Under the pieces are notes generated by a model that saw only the letters and a list, made by a program, of their open reading frames with translations, was not told where the DNA came from and did not search any database. From a virus, in the IMG/VR virus record IMGVR_UViG_3300010300_000015, positions 1 through 55,474 of that record: a stretch of DNA of 55,474 bases. One strand, given 5' to 3'. Made by a program: the position numbers and the translations under genes. The number at the start of each line of letters is the position of its first letter. The first letter of the stretch is position 1. This document shows, one piece after another, positions 23,007-31,377 of the stretch.

Positions 23007-25187
23007 TTAGGGGACAGCAGCACCAGCGCCGTCATCAACTGCTGCCTTAGTCATGTTGATCACATCATAGTCATCACTCGAAGACTCAAAACCATTCAAC
23101 ACAAAAGAAGTATTAGCATTACTAGAATATACCAAAAGATTTTGACCAGGACCAACTACAACGCCAGAAACCTTAGCTGTTGTTGTGGCGGCAAGGTCCT
23201 CATCATAATACATCCAATCAGAAGCAGAATAAACATCAGTCGTATCTGCTTGAAGACCCGTGGAGATAGTAGCAACGTCAAGGGTCAGATCGGCAGCGCC
23301 ACCACCACCGAGCAGAGAATCCAGGATAGTGATAGTATCGGCAGCAACGTGATTCTTACCACCGTTAAGGATGGTTACAGTTGCCGCACCAGATCCATCA
23401 ACAACAACTTCAAAGGACTGGTTAATGCCACTACCAGAGGAAGTGCCAGAAACAGTGTATGTGCCAGCACTGCGGGAAGCATCTGCTCCACCAATATTGG
23501 TGATGGTGAGGATCTTACCGTCAACAACTTCAACGAAAGATCTCGTGCCGTTAATTCTTGTCGGGGAGTCATAGAATTGATCACCCACAGAGAATGAGGG
23601 GGATCCAGTGTCCGTAGAGACCTTCAGATGGTTTGCTGCAGGATCCCATTCATGGACATAACCGTAAGCACCAGGATTAACACCATTTGCCTGAATTGTC
23701 TGAGTAACACCACCGATGGTAAATGTATCAGCAGCTGCGAGTGACTCCCCACCAATGTTGTAGATGTAGATTCTACTGTAAGTTGGTTGAAGTTGGACGT
23801 TAGCAGTCAAACCGATACCATCAGTTTGCTCAGCATAGATGTTGAGCAGGTTAGAAGTCTGGTCGGTAATTGAAATCTCAACGATACCATTTGTGCCACC
23901 AGATCCAGTCTTAGTAACACCGATAGTATATTCTGTGCCACTGCCATTAGCACCCTCTTGATCATCATCAGAGAATCTCAAATCATACCCAGTGTTAGAC
24001 ACATGTGCCTGGTCGAAGATATAAGTCCTATCTACGTCCAAAGAGCGAGTCTGGGTGAAAATGTGATCATCAGCAACTGTAGATGTCTCAGAGAAAATAA
24101 ACTTAGTGTCGATAGTCTGAGAGGCAGTAGCACTGAAGGAGATCACAGCAGCAGCACCGCTGGAGAAAGTCAAACCTTCATCTGCACTAAAGAAGTTGAG
24201 AAGATACTGACCATTGTTTGTCAGAAGAGTTACGGTTTGACCGTTGTTGTGGTTAACATCGGACGTGCCGTAAGATCCACGAGTAACAGTCAGATCATTA
24301 CCAGCAACACCAACAATCTCCATAATCTCGTTATCAACCAGGATGAAACCACCTGTAACGAAACCAGTAGAGTCTGTGACTGTCAGAGTTGCATCACCTG
24401 CAGCGTAGGTAGCACCTTCGTTGATTGTGCTGACAGTAGCAGAGGCAGACCATGCAGTAGACAGACGACCAGCAGGAATTGCTGCAGCAGTTGTGCCAAG
24501 AGCACCACGAGTCACCGTGAGTGTATTGGTTGTGAGGTTAATACCAGAAGCATCAATACTGATAACTTCATCAGTGTTTGTCGATTCCTGAGGGTCTCCA
24601 ATGGTCAGATACATACCATCGGCAAGACCAGTATTGCGGTCAACTTGGACAGAAGTCGCAGAGTTAGAAACGTCGGGAATGTTGATATAAGCACCAGATC
24701 CCTGAGTTGCTAGACCGCCTCTAAACTTAGCAACCAAACCAGAAGTATCGCCAGTGATGGTGTCACCGTCTTCCTCCAAACCAGAGAGACTATCCTGAGC
24801 ATAAGAGATCTGAATGATCTCTTCTACCTTGGTGTAGAAAGTAACATCTTCTGTGGGTTTGTATACATCAAGCAGGGTAGCAGTAGCACCAGCAGTTGTT
24901 GTGATGTTTGTGCCAGGAATAGCAGAAGCATCTTGGAAACCAGGATTCAAATCCAGGTAATAAGATGTGACTGGGTTGCCCTTTGCGAATGCATAGTTAC
25001 TTACGTTGAGACCGTCTAGGTGCAAAACCTGATCGTAATCTCGCAATGCTACTCTAAAGGTGCCAGCAGATCCATCTTGATTACAGACGCTTACGACAGC
25101 GGAAGCAGTGTCTTCAATCGCTGCCCTATAGAGCAAAGTATTTGTAGTTGCCGCTGGATTTACAGCAGCGAGTCTTCCTGCTACCAT
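23007..25187 (-). CDS. Large virion structural protein, 726 aa
   Basis: Starts MVAGRLAAVNPAATTNTLLY, as in abundant structural proteins of other cyanophages (recalled). The rest is beta-rich, low in Cys and high in Thr, Gly, Asp and Val. It contains two similar units with the pattern TVTRGALGTTAAAIPAG and TVTRGSYGTSDVNHNNGQ, each preceded by an 'LT..DSTGF' or 'I..G..Y' strand, suggesting internal repeats of about 70 residues. It starts 7 bases after the upstream stop. Confidence 0.75.
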   Translation of the reverse strand: MVAGRLAAVNPAATTNTLLYRAAIEDTASAVVSVCNQDGSAGTFRVALRDYDQVLHLDGLNVSNYAFAKGNPVTSYYLDLNPGFQDASAIPGTNITTTAGATATLLDVYKPTEDVTFYTKVEEIIQISYAQDSLSGLEEDGDTITGDTSGLVAKFRGGLATQGSGAYINIPDVSNSATSVQVDRNTGLADGMYLTIGDPQESTNTDEVISIDASGINLTTNTLTVTRGALGTTAAAIPAGRLSTAWSASATVSTINEGATYAAGDATLTVTDSTGFVTGGFILVDNEIMEIVGVAGNDLTVTRGSYGTSDVNHNNGQTVTLLTNNGQYLLNFFSADEGLTFSSGAAAVISFSATASQTIDTKFIFSETSTVADDHIFTQTRSLDVDRTYIFDQAHVSNTGYDLRFSDDDQEGANGSGTEYTIGVTKTGSGGTNGIVEISITDQTSNLLNIYAEQTDGIGLTANVQLQPTYSRIYIYNIGGESLAAADTFTIGGVTQTIQANGVNPGAYGYVHEWDPAANHLKVSTDTGSPSFSVGDQFYDSPTRINGTRSFVEVVDGKILTITNIGGADASRSAGTYTVSGTSSGSGINQSFEVVVDGSGAATVTILNGGKNHVAADTITILDSLLGGGGAADLTLDVATISTGLQADTTDVYSASDWMYYDEDLAATTTAKVSGVVVGPGQNLLVYSSNANTSFVLNGFESSSDDYDVINMTKAAVDDGAGAAVP

Positions 25188-25194
25188 TTTTTAA

Positions 25195-26535
25195 TTACCA
25201 TCCTGACTGAAAGTATGCTTGAAGTCTGAGTCGTCCGCCAAGGACAGGTGCCGAGATCGGACCACCGAAACTAATACCCACGTCAGAGATGTTGTTGGTA
25301 GACAACAACGTAGCATCTGCGTTGGGGAATTGAATGGTAACTGAGTTATCAATGTTTGATGCATCGATATTGATGATACCATTCAAGTCAAGTGGATTGT
25401 TGATTTTGAAATTCTCAACAGTCTTATTGACTAGAGTTTGAGTTTTTAACTCAGTCACCAGAATGCTGGTGCCTGATGTATTTAGGGGGAATGCTGGATC
25501 GTTGTTTGGGAAACCAAAGTCATATGTTTGGTTATCCTCAATGTTGGAAAGATCAAACTGAATCTTTCTACCAATACCCAAAGCAGGATCTGTGTCAGCA
25601 AACACTGCACCCTGATAAATTTTGTTGCTAAGAGTTTGAGAAGACTCAGTGCCAACAACCTCAACGTTGAGGTCGGGGAAAACAACCTGCCTATCAATAG
25701 TTAGGTTGGAAGAGTCAAAGATAACTCTAGCAGTGGGATTCTCAGGATCACCAGAAGGTGTGTTGGAGAATGTGGGGTTAACCATATTCTTGTTAAACAC
25801 ATTCTGATCGGTGATGTCATCGAGCAGTGTCGATTGAGTCACTGTAGCACCGAAATCGGGCAAGCGATAGATGTGAGTGCCAGGAGATTCCCAAGCGTCA
25901 CATTCCAGTTTAGCGACCTTATCAGTTGATGTGGATCCAGTGATAGACAATTCACTATCTTTGATAATGATTGTTTTGTTGGTCAGAGTTTGGAATGTGT
26001 CATTAGCAACGAGCGTTGTGGACGTGTTTGCTCCCACGTCAGGAAGATCAAAACGCTTGGTGCCAGATTGTGCTGAAATTGTATCTGCGTTAAAGAATGC
26101 TCTCTTCGCAGGGTTTTGGTCACCAGTCAGATAAAACTCAACGTCTTTCAGTTGTGTGACACCTTGGACAGTGAAATAACCACTACCCTGAGGTGTGATC
26201 TGCACATTACTGTTAGCAGAAGCACTGTCAATTGCTTGGACATTCAGAGTTGAAGATCCGTCAGTGTTAGCGATTCTACTATTGTAGAGAGTTGCACTAC
26301 CAAAAGTAATACCGATCTCATTAACTGCAGACTGATAGAGACCAGTGTCTCGGTCAAGGTCAAAACAAAGTCCAGGAGATGAAGCAGATCCTGCACTCAC
26401 ACCTCTGTGAAGTTGATTAACCTTTGCCTTGCGGTTTGGTTGCAGAGGGTCAGAAATGACCACTGGAAGAATAGATTCTCCAGTTACCTCTGCATCAGTA
26501 ATCGCACTAAGTTGAGATATTCTCTTTGTTGCCAC
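25195..26535 (-). CDS. Putative tail fibre protein, 446 aa, GTG start
   Basis: ATKRISQLSAITDAEVTGES with ILPVVISD is the usual start of cyanophage fibre proteins. Repeated motifs of the form DTFQTLTNKTI, ESSQTLSNKIYQ and LKTQTLVNKTVENF occur at about 90-110-residue spacing, which suggests a trimeric fibre shaft built from repeats. GTG start at 26535 without a clear ribosome site; a perfect TATAAATA late promoter lies at 26561. Confidence 0.75.
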   Translation of the reverse strand: MATKRISQLSAITDAEVTGESILPVVISDPLQPNRKAKVNQLHRGVSAGSASSPGLCFDLDRDTGLYQSAVNEIGITFGSATLYNSRIANTDGSSTLNVQAIDSASANSNVQITPQGSGYFTVQGVTQLKDVEFYLTGDQNPAKRAFFNADTISAQSGTKRFDLPDVGANTSTTLVANDTFQTLTNKTIIIKDSELSITGSTSTDKVAKLECDAWESPGTHIYRLPDFGATVTQSTLLDDITDQNVFNKNMVNPTFSNTPSGDPENPTARVIFDSSNLTIDRQVVFPDLNVEVVGTESSQTLSNKIYQGAVFADTDPALGIGRKIQFDLSNIEDNQTYDFGFPNNDPAFPLNTSGTSILVTELKTQTLVNKTVENFKINNPLDLNGIINIDASNIDNSVTIQFPNADATLLSTNNISDVGISFGGPISAPVLGGRLRLQAYFQSGW

Positions 26536-26560
26536 AGCACAACCGCATCAGTTACAGTTT

Positions 26561-26568
26561 TATTTATA
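26561..26568 (-). promoter_or_regulatory. T4-type late promoter (TATAAATA)
   Basis: Exact match to the T4 late consensus on the minus strand, 26 bases before the GTG at 26535. It is the best placed promoter for the fibre region 14.5-26.5 kb. Confidence 0.75.
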
Positions 26569-26579
26569 CCCCTTAGGAT

Positions 26580-27182
26580 CTATGCAAAGACCATTCGTTG
26601 TGTATACTTGTGAGCAAAATAGGTGCGGTTTCCATGGATACCCCAACCCAACCAAGGATATGACTGGTTGATATACCACTCGACAGAATTGCCAGGAGTT
26701 TTCATCTTGGGTTCGATGCCAATCCACTGTTGCTCATTGACAAGATAACGTAGTTGTGTGTCAAGGGTAGAAGGATCGCCACCATACTTCATGGCGAATT
26801 TACCAAGACCCACATAACGTTGGGTGGTTGTCCATTGGATTAAACCAAATCCACCACTGCGACAATTGGGATAAGTAACTCTTGCACCACCTTCACAGAT
26901 GTTAGGGTGGAAATTACTTTCCGCTTTGATATTGCCCATAATAGATGCCAGGGCATTTCTATCAGAAATACCACGCTTCTGGAAAAAGGACAGTGTAGTT
27001 TTTTCGTTGCTATTGCAACCAGGACACTTCCACGTTTTTGCTACAGGAGCAGGTTTTGGTGCGGGAGCAACCTTTGGTGCCTCAGACACTTTGGGCGGGG
27101 CTTCGATCTCGCTGATGCTGGGGTAAGCACAAGCGGGAAGTCCTACGGCGAGCGTCGGAAGGATCATCAGTTGTTTAAGCAT
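26580..27182 (-). CDS. Exported lysozyme-like protein, 200 aa
   Basis: The start is taken at ATG 27182 (MLKQLMILPTLAVGLPACA), which gives a signal peptide; the longer open frame would run through the promoter and into the tRNA-Asn gene. After a Pro/Ala/Lys linker and a CPGC pair (53-56) comes a muramidase domain of the phage tail lysozyme type: FFQKRGISDRNALASIMGN, catalytic E88 in IKAESNFHP, and SGGFGLIQWT. It probably cleaves peptidoglycan in the periplasm during lysis or superinfection exclusion. LPAC could be a lipobox, but a cut after ACA by signal peptidase I is as likely. A host-type promoter lies 68 bases upstream. Confidence 0.8.
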   Translation of the reverse strand: MLKQLMILPTLAVGLPACAYPSISEIEAPPKVSEAPKVAPAPKPAPVAKTWKCPGCNSNEKTTLSFFQKRGISDRNALASIMGNIKAESNFHPNICEGGARVTYPNCRSGGFGLIQWTTTQRYVGLGKFAMKYGGDPSTLDTQLRYLVNEQQWIGIEPKMKTPGNSVEWYINQSYPWLGWGIHGNRTYFAHKYTQRMVFA

Positions 27183-27249
27183 TTGGTTAAATAGAAATCG
27201 ACATCCACCAACGGACGAGAGATGATTCGTTGGGTGGCACGAAGTATAT

Positions 27250-27278
27250 ATGATACCCGATACCCATTTCCTTGTCAA
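27250..27278 (-). promoter_or_regulatory. Host-type sigma-70 promoter of the lysozyme gene
   Basis: Minus-strand TTGACA (27273-27278), 17-base spacer and TATCAT (27250-27255). It lies immediately after the tRNA-Asn gene. The leader downstream contains an imperfect inverted repeat, CCACCAACG against CGTTGGGTGG, that could form a hairpin before the start codon. Confidence 0.75.
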
Positions 27279-27279
27279 G

Positions 27280-27351
27280 CTCCCCCTCCAGGATTCGAAC
27301 CTGGGACCCAACGATTAACAGTCGTTTGCACTACCGCTGTGCTAAGGAGGA
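27280..27351 (-). tRNA. tRNA-Asn (GTT)
   Basis: 72-base cloverleaf. Acceptor arm TCCTCCT pairs with AGGGGGA with one G-T pair; the T loop is GGTTCGAATCC and the anticodon loop CTGTTAA gives GUU. Discriminator G as in bacterial tRNA-Asn. The 3' CCA is not encoded. Confidence 0.95.
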
Positions 27352-27357
27352 ATGGGA

Positions 27358-27444
27358 CGGAGAGTTAGGGATTTGAACCCTAGATGAGGTTGCCCCCATA
27401 CAGCATTTCCAGTGCTGCTCCTTAAACCACTCGGACAACTCTCC
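27358..27444 (-). tRNA. tRNA-Ser (GGA)
   Basis: 87-base type II tRNA with a long variable arm (TATGGGGGCAACCTCAT). Acceptor GGAGAGT pairs perfectly with ACTCTCC; anticodon loop CTGGAAA gives GGA, reading UCC and UCU. Discriminator G; no encoded CCA. Confidence 0.95.
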
Positions 27445-27446
27445 AA

Positions 27447-27520
27447 AGCCTGATGTCGGACTTGAACCGACGACCTACGGTTTACAAAACCGTTGCTCTA
27501 TCCAGCTGAGCTAATCAGGC
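27447..27520 (-). tRNA. tRNA-Thr (TGT)
   Basis: 74-base cloverleaf with acceptor GCCTGAT/ATCAGGC, T loop GGTTCAAGTCC and anticodon loop TTTGTAA, giving UGU for ACA codons. Its first ten bases overlap the end of the coding sequence at 27511-27780, whose stop codon lies in the acceptor arm. The three tRNAs are spaced by 2 and 6 bases and are probably one transcript. Confidence 0.95.
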
Positions 27521-27780
27521 ACTTCTTCAAAATTTTCTATCATGTCTTCCATCGGGAAGAGTAGTGGATGACACTCTTCAGCGACCAAGTAGTAGGACAT
27601 ACGATAGAGGTCTTCCATGGTATATGACGTAGTTGTGGCTGCGTCAAGCTGGACTTCTGGATCGTCTTGAATGATTTTGGGTAACTCATCGAAGGTGTAA
27701 GGGATTCCACATATCTTGTAGAGTTTAACAATCCCTACCTCTTCGATGATTGCATAATTGCTTGTTACCCTTATCTTCAT
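27511..27780 (-). CDS. Hypothetical protein, 89 aa
   Basis: Acidic protein without a recognised family (IRVTSNYAIIEEVGIVKLYK; PLLFPMEDMIENFEE). It begins directly after the stop of the 84-aa gene and its TAG stop lies within the 5' end of tRNA-Thr, so mRNA and tRNA precursors must be the same transcript. Confidence 0.6.
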   Translation of the reverse strand: MKIRVTSNYAIIEEVGIVKLYKICGIPYTFDELPKIIQDDPEVQLDAATTTSYTMEDLYRMSYYLVAEECHPLLFPMEDMIENFEEVPD

Positions 27781-28035
27781 TTAGAAATCCCTCGTCATCT
27801 CTGCTAGCGACTCTGCGACATAAGCACCGACAGCAGCAGGATCAGGAGTGAATTCTTCAGGATCTGGAATATTGACTCCAGGATCTAACTGAGTATAACC
27901 CATAACTGGGGTCATGATAACTGCTTTACCGTTGTCGGTGATTATCTTAATAGTGTGACCTTTTTCAACCAATTTAATAGCGAAATCAAAGTTATCTTCG
28001 ATTTCTTCTACCGTCAGTGTAATAATAGTGCTCAT
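27781..28035 (-). CDS. Phd/YefM-like small protein, 84 aa
   Basis: The first 45 residues (TVEEIEDNFDFAIKLVEKG, then IKIITDNGKAVIMTPVM) follow the pattern of Phd/YefM antitoxins: a DNA-binding helix-strand unit ending in a 'G..V.I....VI' stretch. The acidic tail (PDPEEFTPDPAAVGAYVAES) would be where a toxin binds. No toxin-like gene is adjacent; the neighbours of 89 and 61 aa show no RelE or Doc motifs. It may therefore be a lone antitoxin or a repressor, or the likeness may be superficial. Confidence 0.6.
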   Translation of the reverse strand: MSTIITLTVEEIEDNFDFAIKLVEKGHTIKIITDNGKAVIMTPVMGYTQLDPGVNIPDPEEFTPDPAAVGAYVAESLAEMTRDF

Positions 28036-28217
28036 GGGATGTAAGTAATCATGTCATCTGGGACGGATCCTTTGATGTTACTGATGGTTTCGTGAAAACC
28101 TTCGGCACCATCTTGGTCCCACTTATATTTAACAACGTCTTCGTATCCTTCTTCGTCAACGATAGTAAATTGTCTTGCCGAGAATTTTACGAAGATGTGC
28201 GAAATGGCGTCTGACAT
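28032..28217 (-). CDS. Small hypothetical protein, 61 aa
   Basis: ATG at 28217 is preferred to the start at 28244 because GAGAGAGG lies just upstream. It begins MSDAISHIFVKFSARQFTIV and is acidic with aromatic residues. It ends in an ATGA overlap with the Phd-like gene. Function unknown. Confidence 0.6.
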   Translation of the reverse strand: MSDAISHIFVKFSARQFTIVDEEGYEDVVKYKWDQDGAEGFHETISNIKGSVPDDMITYIP

Positions 28218-28247
28218 GGGGACCTCTCTCAACCCCCACATCATACA

Positions 28248-30845
28248 TCAATTCAGTAGCAGTGGCAACCCATAGACCTGATGAGGACCAGCGGAGCAAC
28301 CTGTTGCCATGAATCCAGTGCCCACACCGTAGGATGCAAGACCTGTGGAAACTTGGTTAATGATAGCACCACCAGCAGAGTTTACAATCTCAGCAATACC
28401 ACCAGTAGCGGTGTTGATGAATGTAAAGTGTGCCCCAGTTGTGCCTAGGACGATATCTGCCATACCACCAACGTTGGTATTCGCAAAGGAAATACGCATT
28501 TGAATGGGTGGTGTTGTGGCAGGAATGGGCACATCTGTTGTCAGGTCAATAATAGATCCATTAACAATATTAAAGATACCACTCACAGGAGGTGGAATCA
28601 GAGACGGGAAGATATTGATCAGATTCAAGTGACCAGACTTCACAATAGATGTGATCCAGTTTGCTTCCATATCGATCTCACCGTCTGCAACCAGATCGAT
28701 GACGTTACCCTCAATTTTTGTAACCTGAGAGCAAATGTTTGTGTTTCTGACAGAAGTGACGTTTACATTGGCACCTTGAATCTTAACGTCACCAGTATAT
28801 CCAATGGTGTGGTCACCATGTTTCAGAGCAGCACTACCCTGCTCCTTATCATCTTTCTTACCTTGTGAGAGTTGAGATCCACCAGGACGACGACCCCACT
28901 TGTCAGCACCAGGCTCTCTAGGAATCGGAGGATAGAAACCATACTTCTCTGCCAATGTAATAGACTCAACAGAGTTTTCAAGGTTGGCAGCGTTGTTGGA
29001 TCCGCTGTTAGTTGCGCCCTGTGCGTTGTCTGCAGATGCAGTTGGTGCCCCTTCTTTAGAGGATCCAGTTGCTTCTGTTTGTGGACCATTACTTGTATTT
29101 TCGTTATATGCACCAATAACTTCAAGGTGCATGTTACCCATAACTTTGAGGTGGAAATCACCCTCAATAGTCATAGTCTTGTTGCCCTTGACAGTTTCAC
29201 AACAATCCTTACCAATGATTCTAGTATCGTTGTTGGGGACGTTTTTATGGACGTTACCAATAGAGTCTTCAATTGTGGAGACTGCACCAGGACCACTCAC
29301 AATACGCTTCTCTTTTCCTGGCGTAGCATCTTCGATGATGCTCGTGCCATTCAAAAATGTTTGTGTGGCTTGTCTATATGGATCGAGATTAGTAAATAGA
29401 TCTTGGAAATAACCAGCACCAGACCCAGAAGCGTTTCGATATTGATCTAGGTTGCGATATCCTGCAGTTGCTAACGTTGTGCCTAAATCTCCACAACTTG
29501 TAGTGCCTACAAGTGGATACCAACCTTTCACCTGCGTGTCTTTAACAGGTCGATCACATAACTTACCGAAGATCGCTTTCAAGATTGCCAGAATAATACC
29601 AAGCAGAGATCCCCAATCCAACTTGGAGAAGTCAACAGAAAGGATCTTACCGAGATTACCAACAGCAGCTCCAAGACTCTGAGCAACCTCAACAGCGGAT
29701 ATAACTGTGTTGATAATATCTGCCGTTTGGGCTAGAGCATTTTGCACACCCTGCAAGATTCTATCGGTGATACCCGCCACTCTATCCAGGACACCAGCAA
29801 GCACGTCAGCAATTTTATCAACAATAGCGTTTGCTAACTGGTTTGCAAAGTTTGCCACATCTGATATTGCACCCTGCACAATACCTAACCAAGCGGGGTG
29901 AGGGATGCAGAAGATATCAAGAATTTCGCCCAGGAAACTCAGAATTGTTGTAATAACAATCAGAGGCACAAAGGAAGAAATTGCCTTCACAATGATGTTG
30001 ACAACCTTAACAATAATCTCTGCCAAGGCATTCTTTAGGGGAGCAAGAATACCAGAAATTCCACCGTAAATGAAATTCATGATTTTGCTCAAGCGATCCA
30101 AGACAGGATCACCAAGCACCTTCTTACCAGTGATCAATGAAATATAATTACCATCTCTACCCTTGGCGAGCATGGTGGTCATATTTGCCAACTCTGTAAG
30201 CATACGCTTCAGGTCAGTTAGGAATCCCTCACCTGCAGGACCCTTAACACCATCAGCGACACCCTGCCTCTCAGAGGGGACCACCTGGGGGTTGGATGTT
30301 GCATCTCCCTTATTGGCAAGGGCAGCAGCTGCTTCACCTAGAGCACCCCTAGATTCGTCCTTTGCCAATCCAGGACCATCTGGAGCAGCAACTACCTTAG
30401 GAGCAGTGTTTCCACCTTGGACTTTCTGTCCAGTAAGGGTCTCAGCAGCAGGAGGAGAGTCTGCATCTGCATTTGCTTGAGTGGGATCTGCAGCAAAAGT
30501 ATCACTTTTAAGATCAACGTCTTTAGTTGTGTGATAGGCACCCATGACCATGGGAATCTGCCCTTGCTCACCATCCATAAAGAAGCCAACAACCATGGCA
30601 CCTTCTTGGAGGTTGGACATGGTGCCAACTTGTTTGACCTGTGCTTTATCAGTAGGGACTAAACAGTTTGCCCAAGGCAGTGCTTCTGTTGGTAGTTTCT
30701 TTAGGTAATTCTCTTTGTCATTACCACCAGTATTCCAACCATAGATACGCACCTTGACACGACCAAGTTGAAGAGGATCTTTGTTGTCCTCAACCTCTCC
30801 AATCCACCATACAAATCCATCTGATCCTGAATAGTCAGCTGCCAT
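28248..30845 (-). CDS. 5: Baseplate hub/tail spike protein gp5-like, 865 aa
   Basis: N-terminal OB domain (GFVWWIGEVEDNKDPLQLGR, VKVRIYGWNTGG, ALPWANCLVPT; about residues 8-105) as in T4 gp5. T4 gp5 next has a lysozyme domain; here the region from about 200 to 430 is instead long, hydrophobic and helical (IVKVVNIIVKAISSFVPLIV and similar), with no muramidase motif. The C-terminal part has the short-strand repeats of a triple-stranded beta-helix needle (GDHTIGYTGDVKIQGANVNV). It should be a trimer at the tip of the tail tube that pierces the outer membrane. Late motif at 30869. Confidence 0.85.
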   Translation of the reverse strand: MAADYSGSDGFVWWIGEVEDNKDPLQLGRVKVRIYGWNTGGNDKENYLKKLPTEALPWANCLVPTDKAQVKQVGTMSNLQEGAMVVGFFMDGEQGQIPMVMGAYHTTKDVDLKSDTFAADPTQANADADSPPAAETLTGQKVQGGNTAPKVVAAPDGPGLAKDESRGALGEAAAALANKGDATSNPQVVPSERQGVADGVKGPAGEGFLTDLKRMLTELANMTTMLAKGRDGNYISLITGKKVLGDPVLDRLSKIMNFIYGGISGILAPLKNALAEIIVKVVNIIVKAISSFVPLIVITTILSFLGEILDIFCIPHPAWLGIVQGAISDVANFANQLANAIVDKIADVLAGVLDRVAGITDRILQGVQNALAQTADIINTVISAVEVAQSLGAAVGNLGKILSVDFSKLDWGSLLGIILAILKAIFGKLCDRPVKDTQVKGWYPLVGTTSCGDLGTTLATAGYRNLDQYRNASGSGAGYFQDLFTNLDPYRQATQTFLNGTSIIEDATPGKEKRIVSGPGAVSTIEDSIGNVHKNVPNNDTRIIGKDCCETVKGNKTMTIEGDFHLKVMGNMHLEVIGAYNENTSNGPQTEATGSSKEGAPTASADNAQGATNSGSNNAANLENSVESITLAEKYGFYPPIPREPGADKWGRRPGGSQLSQGKKDDKEQGSAALKHGDHTIGYTGDVKIQGANVNVTSVRNTNICSQVTKIEGNVIDLVADGEIDMEANWITSIVKSGHLNLINIFPSLIPPPVSGIFNIVNGSIIDLTTDVPIPATTPPIQMRISFANTNVGGMADIVLGTTGAHFTFINTATGGIAEIVNSAGGAIINQVSTGLASYGVGTGFMATGCSAGPHQVYGLPLLLN

Positions 30846-30867
30846 TATTTAACTTGTATCTACGAAT

Positions 30868-31326
30868 TTATTTATTCACTTTCTTAAAGTGATACTCACC
30901 CTGGTGATCAGGGGTGCCCCAAATGAGTTTTCCAGTCTTATCTCTTCCGTTATCCAAAGCCCAATAATCTTCACCGTTAAAACGGGCAACACTGGTCACA
31001 AGGATCTTATTGTGCATACACGGTCCCTCAGTCTCACCCCACCAAGTCCCACCATCCATTTTTACAAACAAGTAAGGACACCCCTCACGATCTTTAATTA
31101 AGTCGTAGGTGTGAATCTTTACGATGTCTTTATGGATGTGATGCCAAGTGTGCCTGGCATGACGATATGGTTTGTGCGCCCCTTGATAGTCATACCAAGA
31201 CTTAGAAGTGAATACTTTCCCTTCTTCTTCTATCTCGAAGAGTAAATTTATATGGGGCCAAAGAGAAGGATTGGAATATGCCTGCTTTGTATTTTTATAG
31301 TGTCCTATAAGCTGTTCTTCAAACAT
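30868..31326 (-). CDS. cpeT: CpeT-like phycobiliprotein lyase
   Basis: A 152-aa CpeT/CpcT-family protein. Typical segments are LIGHYKNTKQAYSNPSLWPH near the start, SKSWYDYQGAHKPYRHARH, and GCPYLFVKMDGGTWWGETEG with NKILVTSVARFNGEDYW towards the end. Host CpeT is a T-type chromophore lyase for phycoerythrin; phage versions are shorter and may hold or redirect bilins or pigment proteins during infection. It lies between late tail genes but has its own host-type promoter at 31348-31376, so it is probably expressed independently and earlier. Confidence 0.9.
   Translation of the reverse strand: MFEEQLIGHYKNTKQAYSNPSLWPHINLLFEIEEEGKVFTSKSWYDYQGAHKPYRHARHTWHHIHKDIVKIHTYDLIKDREGCPYLFVKMDGGTWWGETEGPCMHNKILVTSVARFNGEDYWALDNGRDKTGKLIWGTPDHQGEYHFKKVNK
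30869..30876 (-). promoter_or_regulatory. T4-type late promoter motif (AATAAATA)
   Basis: Minus-strand GAATAAATAAATTC, 24 bases before the gp5 ATG, over the last codons of cpeT. Confidence 0.6.
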
Positions 31327-31347
31327 TCTCTGAAAACCGACAAGCTC

Positions 31348-31376
31348 ATTCTAATTATTATTGAGGATGTTGTCAA
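31348..31376 (-). promoter_or_regulatory. Host-type sigma-70 promoter of cpeT
   Basis: Minus-strand TTGACA (31371-31376), 17-base spacer, TAGAAT (31348-31353), 22 bases before the cpeT ATG. It fills the 51-base gap between the 70-aa gene and cpeT. Confidence 0.8.
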
Positions 31377-31377
31377 G

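Noticed and set aside
23958-24713. 251-aa plus-strand open frame opposite the 726-aa structural gene
   Set aside because: Ser/Cys/Arg-rich composition typical of an antisense frame; no start signals, no recognisable domain.
27183-27311. N-terminal extension of the lysozyme frame
   Set aside because: It would run through the sigma-70 promoter and into tRNA-Asn, has no protein-like features, and would hide the signal peptide that begins at 27182.
27511-28035. Complete toxin-antitoxin pair formed by the 84-aa and 89-aa genes
   Set aside because: The 89-aa protein is acidic and shows none of the basic or catalytic residues of RelE, Doc or MazF toxins, so only the antitoxin-like half is supported.
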